A stretch of 32,040 nt of DNA from Candolleomyces eurysporus (lineage: Eukaryota > Basidiomycota > Agaricomycetes > Agaricales > Psathyrellaceae): assembly GCA_027579435.1 (NCBI GenBank), contig JANBPK010000161.1:1-32040 (forward strand), read 5' to 3'. Both the position numbers and the translations under genes were made by a program. Of the stretch, positions 31,491 through 32,040 are shown piece by piece. The notes beneath the pieces are model-generated. The model did no database searches. It had not been told where the DNA came from and saw nothing but the letters and a program-made list of their open reading frames with translations. The stretch's first letter is position 1. Each line of letters opens with the position of its first letter.

Positions 31491-31776
31491 AGCGGTTCGA
31501 CGAAGTGGTCGTTTCTCCAGTGCCTGGTGCATCTCCCAAATCTCACAGCTCTCATCTCAGGTAGCTTCCTCTCGCCTTCATCTGCCCATAGTCCTTCATT
31601 AACCTCCTCGACTTTATCTTTTACAGATACGTAGGCTGGTCCTAAACATCTCATCTTCAGATTGAATTAAAAAAAATATCGTATATCACCAAGTATGTCG
31701 GGTCGTCGACTTTGGTGCAGTTCAAGACTGACCATTCATATCATCACAGCTCACCCGAAAAATCATACAAGTAAAA

Positions 31777-32040
31777 ATGCGATTCTCTACTGCTGCTATC
31801 GCTTTCGCCGCTGCCGTCCTTGGCACATCCAGCGTCATCGCTGTTCCTACTCCCCAAGTATGAATTTCACTTTTCTTTCCACTCACCTTGCATTGAGCTA
31901 AATATTCAATCAGATCGACGATACTTCGTCTTCCCTCGAGGTCCGTGAACCTCGCAGACTCCTGTCGGCGCACCCCCGCGAATTGATCGAAACCGACGTG
32001 GACCTTGTTGAGCGTGGTCGAGGCGGTGGCCGACGCGGAG
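31777..32040 (+). CDS. Small secreted Gly/Arg-rich protein, copy 2 (3' end outside window)
   Basis: Exon 1 is 31777-31857, the intron 31858-31913, and exon 2 starts at 31914 and is open to the window edge. The signal peptide is MRFSTAAIAFAAAVLGTSSVIA, followed by VPTPQ. The mature part begins IDDTSSSLEVREPRRLLSAH, continues PRELIETDVDLVERGRGG and enters the same Gly/Arg-rich tail as copy 1. The short intron falls just after the signal peptide; copy 1 is read through at this point without an intron. The frame is the expected ancestral one: the LEVREP and HPREL motifs are both in phase here. The function is unknown. The basic tail could bind wall polysaccharide or nucleic acid, or be processed at dibasic sites; that is inference. 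Confidence 0.75.

Larger units (their letters stand above)
31050..32040. repeat. Right arm of inverted duplication (partner 1 to about 1110)
   Basis: Matches the reverse complement of the left arm. Shared landmarks are CAGATGGATCGAT near 31151, TTCTGTCT(A/G)CAAT near 31291, GAGTGATAC near 31402, the TATA box, TTTCTCCAGTGCCTGGTGCATCTCCC, and the coding start. Confidence 0.7.

Noticed and set aside
1..32040. tRNA, rRNA and CRISPR arrays
   Set aside because: No cloverleaf box sequences, rRNA segments or regularly spaced identical repeats were found on reading. This was by eye; a covariance-model search would be decisive.

Overview
The window looks like nuclear DNA of a mushroom-type basidiomycete (Agaricomycotina). 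Genes are broken by many 46-80 bp GT-AG introns. The recognisable genes are of fungal types: a mitochondrial PPR protein, a tandem family of membrane cytochrome P450s, a GH79 glycosidase, the TFIIE beta subunit, a NACHT NTPase and small secreted Gly/Arg-rich proteins. All exon models were built by hand from splice signals, reading frame and comparison between the paralogues inside the window.

Layout. 1-307 (-) is a partial secreted-protein gene. 308-1910 holds its promoter, a short tandem repeat and no other gene. 1911-4481 (+) is an 808-aa mitochondrial PPR protein. 5176-7302, 8530-10652, 11587-13903 and 17444-19741 (+) are four intact paralogous P450 genes, each encoding 506 aa. Between the third and fourth lies a mosaic of relics: the 3' half of a GH79 gene (14282-15328), the 5' end of a TFIIE-beta gene (15624-15840) and the 3' end of a P450 gene (15841-16275). 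20121-22619 (+) is the full GH79 gene, 22966-24211 (+) is TFIIE beta, and 25237-27244 (+) is a NACHT protein with one frame break in a G7 run. 27235-28463 contains two divergent copies of a roughly 500-bp sequence, 28690-28846 (-) a PPR relic, and 29160-31000 nothing I can assign. 31777-32040 (+) is the start of a second copy of the secreted-protein gene.

Reading the duplications together, the original order was probably PPR, P450, GH79, TFIIE beta. Broken PPR 3' ends sit in front of P450-3 and P450-4, and PPR 3'UTR sequence sits in front of P450-2, so the repeated unit began in the tail of the PPR gene. The GH79/TFIIE relic shows that at least one unit reached into TFIIE beta. The two window ends are inverted copies of each other over about 1 kb, so the whole locus lies between inverted secreted-protein genes.

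Data quality matters here. Twelve single N characters occur, most beside homopolymers. Three N characters in GH79 are extra positions: ignoring them restores the frame exactly. They should not be read as gene-breaking mutations. No terpene synthase, polyketide synthase, CRISPR array, tRNA or rRNA was found, so the P450 array is not supported as a complete metabolite cluster from this window alone.
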